Below are positions 5,383 through 6,202 of a DNA stretch of 6,202 nt, in pieces. Source of the DNA: Saprospiraceae bacterium (GTDB lineage: Bacteria > Bacteroidota > Bacteroidia > Chitinophagales > Saprospiraceae). Below the pieces are notes generated by a model. It worked only from the letters and a program-made list of their open reading frames with translations. It was not told where the DNA came from and made no database searches. Both the position numbers and the translations under genes were made by a program. The first letter of the stretch is position 1, and each line of letters begins with the position of its first letter. The stretch lies in NCBI GenBank assembly GCA_022842255.1, contig JALHPW010000141.1, positions 1-6,202 of the forward strand, written 5' to 3'.

Positions 5383-6141
5383 TCAGTGGCCAAACACGTC
5401 CCAAGCAAACCGAGCCACAATTCCCGCCACCACCACCAAAAATACCTTGCGGATGAACCCATTTCCGCGCAGGACTGCCATCCGGCTGCCTAGATAAGAA
5501 CCCGCCACATTGCATGCCATCATTGGCAAGGCCAAGTGGAACAGGATGTATTTGTTCATCAGAAAAAAGATAAGCGAAGAGACATCCGCCACCACATTCA
5601 CTATCTTGGAAATGGCCGATGACGTCAGGAAATTGTAGCCAATCACGCTGACAAAGCCAAACACCAGCAAACTGCCCGTGCCCGGGCCAATAAAACCATT
5701 GTAAAAACCCAGGGTTGCGCCAATCCCTGCGGCCCAAAAATTCAGCTTTTCCGGTGCAACCTGAAAATGTTCCTGGTGCCCAAAATCCTTTTTTTTGAAC
5801 GTGTAAATGGCGATTGCTACTATCAACACCAGGATGATAGGTTTTAATACCGAAGAGGGCATAAGGCTTTGCACGGTGGCCCCCAAATAAGAACAGGTTG
5901 CAGCCGCTACACTTGCCCAAAGCACTGTTTTCCAAGGTATTTTTACACTTCGGGCGTAGTTCCAGGCCGCGACCGAAGTGCCCACCGCAGAGGCCAAACG
6001 GTTGGTACCGATAACATTGGGAACGGAAAGCTGCGGGTACAAGACAAAAAACGCGGGCACCTGCACCAGTCCGCCACCACCCACGATGCTGTCAATAAAT
6101 CCGGCTAGAAATGCGAAGGCGCAGAGGAGATAAAGTTCCAT
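5383..6141 (-). CDS. TauE/SafE-family permease (DUF81, YfcA-like), possible sulfite/organosulfur anion exporter
   Basis: The protein has 252 residues, normal for the family, and starts at ATG 6141-6139 directly before the first membrane helix. It consists of two related halves. The first has the signature GFIDSIVGGGGLVQVP (14-29) followed by GTNRLASAVGT (45-55). The second has GIGATLGFYNGFIGPGTGS (139-157), the matching glycine-rich re-entrant segment. About seven or eight hydrophobic segments span the length, with a charged loop (KKKDFGHQEH, 116-125) between the halves. Family members move sulfite, sulfoacetate, taurine-derived or similar small anions across the inner membrane, but the substrate cannot be read from sequence and no sulfur-metabolism gene lies nearby. 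It converges with dpp4. The 61 bp upstream of it (6142-6202) contain TAACCTTG on the minus strand, one mismatch from the -7 consensus and without a TTG partner, so its promoter is uncertain. Confidence 0.93.
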   Translation of the reverse strand: MELYLLCAFAFLAGFIDSIVGGGGLVQVPAFFVLYPQLSVPNVIGTNRLASAVGTSVAAWNYARSVKIPWKTVLWASVAAATCSYLGATVQSLMPSSVLKPIILVLIVAIAIYTFKKKDFGHQEHFQVAPEKLNFWAAGIGATLGFYNGFIGPGTGSLLVFGFVSVIGYNFLTSSAISKIVNVVADVSSLIFFLMNKYILFHLALPMMACNVAGSYLGSRMAVLRGNGFIRKVFLVVVAGIVARFAWDVFGH

Positions 6142-6202
6142 AATGAATCTGCAAGGTTACGCCGATTCCTATTATTCTTGAACTTTTCACCCTGCTCAGA
6201 CC

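Noticed and set aside
5330..5935. 201-codon minus-strand frame overlapping the permease gene
   Set aside because: Same strand but other frame than the clear TauE/SafE coding sequence; its end is made from the 8-bp repeat and no family features are visible.

Overview
The window looks like an ordinary chromosomal segment of a Bacteroidota bacterium, plausibly of the Saprospiraceae/Haliscomenobacter type. This is inferred from moderate GC content, start codons without a Shine-Dalgarno sequence, exact matches to the Bacteroidota -7 promoter motif TAnnTTTG, the protein families present, and palindromic repeats between genes. No species can be named from the sequence alone.

Layout from left to right. 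Positions 1-145 hold two GC-rich, REP-like hairpins and no gene. Positions 146-865 (+) encode a secreted LolA-like-fold protein of unknown function. Positions 866-1016 hold 18-bp repeats in inverted orientation that run into the 3' end of the next gene. Positions 1017-2072 (-) encode an exported thioredoxin/MsrA-like two-domain protein that resembles the family NCBI calls VPGUxxT thioredoxin-like (seleno)proteins, here with cysteine in place of selenocysteine. A short divergent spacer leads to a TerC-family membrane protein (2148-2861, +). A 102-bp gap with a perfect 15-bp-stem hairpin leads to an exported dipeptidyl peptidase IV (2964-5189, +) with a complete catalytic triad. A 193-bp convergent spacer carries a long palindrome and a degenerate 8-bp repeat. 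The last gene is a TauE/SafE-family permease (5383-6141, -), and the final 61 bp are its upstream region.

Four of the five proteins look exported or membrane-bound, and I assign the fifth, the LolA-like protein, to the periplasm as well. Apart from a possible terC-dpp4 co-transcript there is no evident operon or shared pathway. A loose envelope theme (redox repair, metal handling, peptide degradation, anion export) is inference only. I did not find a new multi-gene system. The most interesting material is the Cys form of the VPGUxxT-like protein and the repeats: each of the three longer intergenic spaces carries a different palindromic or tandem family, and the 18-bp family overlaps a stop codon.
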